Assembly: GCA_002358895.1 (NCBI GenBank)
Contig: DEPR01000054.1
Location: forward strand, 1-18,596
Origin: Ruminococcus sp. UBA3387
Lineage (GTDB): Bacteria > Bacillota > Clostridia > Oscillospirales > Ruminococcaceae
Direction: 5' to 3'
DNA: 18,596 nt
Of the stretch, positions 16,654-18,596 are shown piece by piece. The translations under genes were made by a program, and so were the position numbers. How positions within the stretch are numbered: position 1 is the stretch's first letter; the number at the start of each line of letters is the position of its first letter. A model generated the notes under the pieces. The model did not search any database. It was not told where the DNA came from and was given only the letters and a program-made list of their open reading frames with translations.

Positions 16654-16698
16654 TGCTAAACAATGGATTTCAGCGAATTTCCAATATTTTTTGCACTG

Positions 16699-16726
16699 TT
16701 GACAAAGAGTTCAGTTATGATATAAT
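16699..16726 (+). promoter_or_regulatory. Consensus promoter of the [FeFe] hydrogenase gene
   Basis: -35 TTGACA (16699-16704), 16-bp spacer, -10 TATAAT (16721-16726). Both hexamers are perfect consensus, suggesting strong constitutive expression. Confidence 0.88.
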
Positions 16727-16768
16727 ATCCTTGACATAAATATAGATAGAAATAAAATTTATGTATAG

Positions 16769-16774
16769 AAAGGA
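16769..16774 (+). promoter_or_regulatory. Ribosome binding site that fixes the hydrogenase start
   Basis: AAAGGA, 7 nt before the ATG at 16782. The longer in-frame ATG at 16761 would place this site inside the coding region and has no site of its own. Confidence 0.85.
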
Positions 16775-16781
16775 ACAACAA

Positions 16782-18287
16782 ATGAAAATGAGAGGCATTT
16801 ACAACTCCGTTACCGACATAAGAAGAAAGGTATTCACCGAAGTTGCAAAGCTTGCTTATGAAGGCGGAGATTATTCAAGAATAAACCAGTTACCATACAA
16901 AATTGTACCGGGAGAAGTAGCAGTTTATCGTGAGTCAATCTTCCTTGAACGTGCAATCGTTGAAGAAAGACTAAGGCTTGCAATAGGGCTTCCCTTGCGA
17001 CCTATCGACCAGCACAACGAGGTTTCACAAGGTATCGAAGAAAGTGCCATTGCAGAGAAATACTATGACCCACCACTGGTGAACATTATAAATTTTGCCT
17101 GCAACGGCTGTCCCGAAGCTCACTATCACGTTACCGACTGCTGTCAGGGCTGTCTTGCACACCCCTGCAAAGAGATCTGCCCAAAAGGTGCAATCGAAAT
17201 TGTCCACGGCAAATCACATATCGACCAGAGCAAATGCATTAAGTGTGGCAGATGTCAGACCGTTTGTCCCTATGGTGCAATAAACAAAATGGAACGTCCC
17301 TGTGCAGGAGCTTGTGGTATGGACGCAATCAGCTCCGATGAGCACGGCAAGGCAGTAATTGATTATGACAAATGCGTATCCTGCGGAATGTGCCTTGTTA
17401 ATTGCCCGTTTGGAGCAATCGTTGACAAGGGGCAGATTTTCCAGCTTATCCACGCAATGAAAACGGGTAAAAAAGTTATCGCACTTATTGCACCGTCATT
17501 TTTTGGTCAGTTCGGTAACAAAGCAACGCCCGAAAAGCTGACGGCAGCAATGCAGAAATTAGGCTTTGACAAGGTTGTTGAGGTTGCAATCGGTGCCGAC
17601 CTTTGTGCCATAGAAGAAGCTAAGGATTTCATAAGAGAAGTCCCTAAGCACCAACATTTTATGGCAACCTCCTGCTGTCCGTCCTGGTCGGCAATGGCAA
17701 AAAAGCTGTATCCCGAGCTTGCAGATAACATCTCAATGGCATTGACACCAATGGTGCTGACAGCAAGGCTTGTGAAAAAGGAACATCCTGACGCATTTAT
17801 TGCTTTCATCGGTCCCTGCTCTGCCAAAAAGCTTGAAGCAAGCAGAAAGTCAGTAAGAAGCCACGTTGATTTTGTGCTGACATTTGAGGAGCTTATGGGT
17901 ATGTTTGAAGCAAAAAATGTAAAGTTCGAAGATATTTCTGACGATGAAGCTGTTTTGCTCAACGAAGGTACAGCTTCAGGCAGAGGCTTCGCTGTCAGTG
18001 GAGGCGTTGCACAGGCTGTAGCAGATGTAATCCGACAACTTGAGCCTGACCGTGAAATAAAAGTAGCCTCTGCTCAGGGCTTGCGAGAATGTCGCAAGCT
18101 TCTTCGAGATGCAAAGGCAGGTAAATATAACGGCTATCTCCTTGAGGGAATGGGCTGTCCGGGTGGCTGTGTGGCAGGTGCAGGCACTCTGCAAAGTGTA
18201 CAGAAATCAACTTCAATGCTGAAAAAATATGTAAACCAAGCAGACAAAAAATGTGCCCTTGAAACAGAACACGAAATCACATTATAA
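16782..18287 (+). CDS. Monomeric [FeFe] hydrogenase, group B-like, with N-terminal iron-sulfur region
   Basis: 501 residues from the chosen ATG. It should reversibly make or oxidise H2 in the cytoplasm, exchanging electrons through Fe-S clusters. The N-terminal 100 residues (MKMRGIYNSV..., LPYKIVPGEVA) are typical of the clostridial group B1/B3 type. Cys-rich segments follow: CNGC 107-110, C121-x2-C124-x4-C129-x3-C133, C152-IKCGRCQTVC-162, CAGAC 174-178 and C198-VSCGMCLVNC-208. H-cluster motifs: TSCCPSW 296-302, GPCSAKK 344-350 and GMGCPGGC 456-463. All four H-cluster ligand cysteines and the proton-relay Cys are present. L2 has Gly before Pro-Cys where classic HydA has Met. No hydrogenase maturase (HydE, HydF or HydG) is in the window. 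Physiological direction and partner, probably ferredoxin, are inferred. Confidence 0.9.
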   Translation: MKMRGIYNSVTDIRRKVFTEVAKLAYEGGDYSRINQLPYKIVPGEVAVYRESIFLERAIVEERLRLAIGLPLRPIDQHNEVSQGIEESAIAEKYYDPPLVNIINFACNGCPEAHYHVTDCCQGCLAHPCKEICPKGAIEIVHGKSHIDQSKCIKCGRCQTVCPYGAINKMERPCAGACGMDAISSDEHGKAVIDYDKCVSCGMCLVNCPFGAIVDKGQIFQLIHAMKTGKKVIALIAPSFFGQFGNKATPEKLTAAMQKLGFDKVVEVAIGADLCAIEEAKDFIREVPKHQHFMATSCCPSWSAMAKKLYPELADNISMALTPMVLTARLVKKEHPDAFIAFIGPCSAKKLEASRKSVRSHVDFVLTFEELMGMFEAKNVKFEDISDDEAVLLNEGTASGRGFAVSGGVAQAVADVIRQLEPDREIKVASAQGLRECRKLLRDAKAGKYNGYLLEGMGCPGGCVAGAGTLQSVQKSTSMLKKYVNQADKKCALETEHEITL

Positions 18288-18288
18288 A

Positions 18289-18322
18289 AAAGCGACTGCA
18301 TTATTGCAGTCGCATATTTTTT
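18289..18322. terminator. Bidirectional terminator between hydrogenase and sugar transferase genes
   Basis: 9-bp perfect stem GCGACTGCA/TGCAGTCGC with a 4-nt loop. T6 follows on the minus strand and ATATTTTTT on the plus strand, so it serves both convergent genes. Confidence 0.92.
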
Positions 18323-18596
18323 AACTATTTTCATTTTTGAACAGAACCGAGAAAGTCTTTATAATAATCTTAAAATCAACAAACAAAGAACGTTCTTCTA
18401 TGTACTTTATATCAAGAGCAATCAGTTCCTCCACTGTAAGGCTGTTTTTGCCACCGATCTGCCAATAGCAGGATAATCCGGGTCTCACCAATAGACGTAC
18501 ACCTGAAAGTTTTGCTTGTTCTTTAGGAATAAATGGCCTCGGCCCGATAACAGACATATCGCCTTTAAGAATGTTAATGAGCTGAGGAAGCTCATC
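18321..18596 (-). CDS. Undecaprenyl-phosphate sugar-1-phosphate transferase, C-terminal part only
   Basis: The last 91 residues of a Bac_transf-family (WbaP/WcaJ/PglC-like) initiating transferase, open through the right edge of the window. Visible: [34 protein letters not shown], a [20 protein letters not shown] tail segment and the C-terminus NENS. Such enzymes load the first sugar phosphate onto the membrane lipid carrier for capsule, exopolysaccharide or cell-surface glycan synthesis. Sugar specificity is not readable. The N-terminal membrane region and the start lie outside the window. The internal ATG within GDMSVIG is not the start, since it falls in the conserved catalytic motif. Confidence 0.92.
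   Translation of the reverse strand, partial: DELPQLINILKGDMSVIGPRPFIPKEQAKLSGVRLLVRPGLSCYWQIGGKNSLTVEELIALDIKYIEERSLFVDFKIIIKTFSVLFKNENS

Noticed and set aside
16761..16781. Earlier ATG for the hydrogenase
   Set aside because: It adds seven residues that contain the real ribosome site AAAGGA and has no site of its own; family members begin near MxxRGIY.
1..18596. CRISPR array, insertion sequence, phage or tRNA genes
   Set aside because: No repeat-spacer pattern, transposase-like protein, terminal repeats or tRNA cloverleaf was seen; the repeats present are terminator stems.

Overview
The window is AT-rich, densely coded DNA from a strictly anaerobic, fermentative Gram-positive bacterium. 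It is most likely a member of the Clostridia, and Ruminococcus-like Oscillospiraceae fit best. The reasons are a pyruvate formate-lyase system, a monomeric [FeFe] hydrogenase with an N-terminal ferredoxin region, HemZ, a bifunctional Rel, a FemX-type cell-wall enzyme, the secG-rnr pair, strong AGGAGG-type ribosome binding sites and consensus sigma-A promoters with 16-17 bp spacers. The genus is inferred, not proven. I see no tRNA, rRNA, CRISPR array, phage gene or insertion sequence.

Layout. (1) Positions 1-7745, minus strand: one tight operon reading right to left, recJ - rel - metallo-beta-lactamase-fold hydrolase - hemZ - RumA/RlmD-type RNA methyltransferase (cut by the left edge). Gaps run from 9 bp to a 17-bp overlap, and a single promoter precedes recJ. 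(2) Positions 7757-11235, minus strand: a fermentation operon encoding an unusual pyruvate formate-lyase. The 692-residue catalytic core stops just before the glycyl-radical domain. A 72-residue acidic protein follows, then the glycyl-radical domain as its own 83-residue protein, then the activating enzyme pflA and a terminator. (3) Positions 11254-12537: enolase on the same strand, just upstream of the pfl promoter, with no terminator between. (4) Positions 12600-12848: a 41-codon gene for a small single-span membrane protein with its own promoter, ribosome binding site and terminator. (5) Positions 12888-15468, plus strand: secG and rnr, separated by a strong hairpin terminator. (6) Positions 15470-16653, minus strand: a FemX-like peptidoglycan-bridge enzyme. 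(7) Positions 16699-18322, plus strand: the [FeFe] hydrogenase, transcribed divergently from the FemX-like gene. (8) Positions 18321-18596, minus strand: the C-terminus of an undecaprenyl-phosphate sugar-phosphate transferase, cut by the right edge.

How the genes fit together: enolase makes phosphoenolpyruvate, which leads to pyruvate. Pyruvate formate-lyase splits pyruvate into acetyl-CoA and formate, and the hydrogenase handles reducing equivalents as H2. The recJ-rel block covers DNA repair, the stringent response and RNA modification. The most interesting feature is the split pyruvate formate-lyase. The extra 72-residue protein between its two halves looks like a shortened, diverged copy of the glycyl-radical domain in which the radical glycine position is occupied by isoleucine. 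No intergenic stretch exceeds 300 bases; the longest are 12786-13025 and 16586-16781, both holding divergent promoters.
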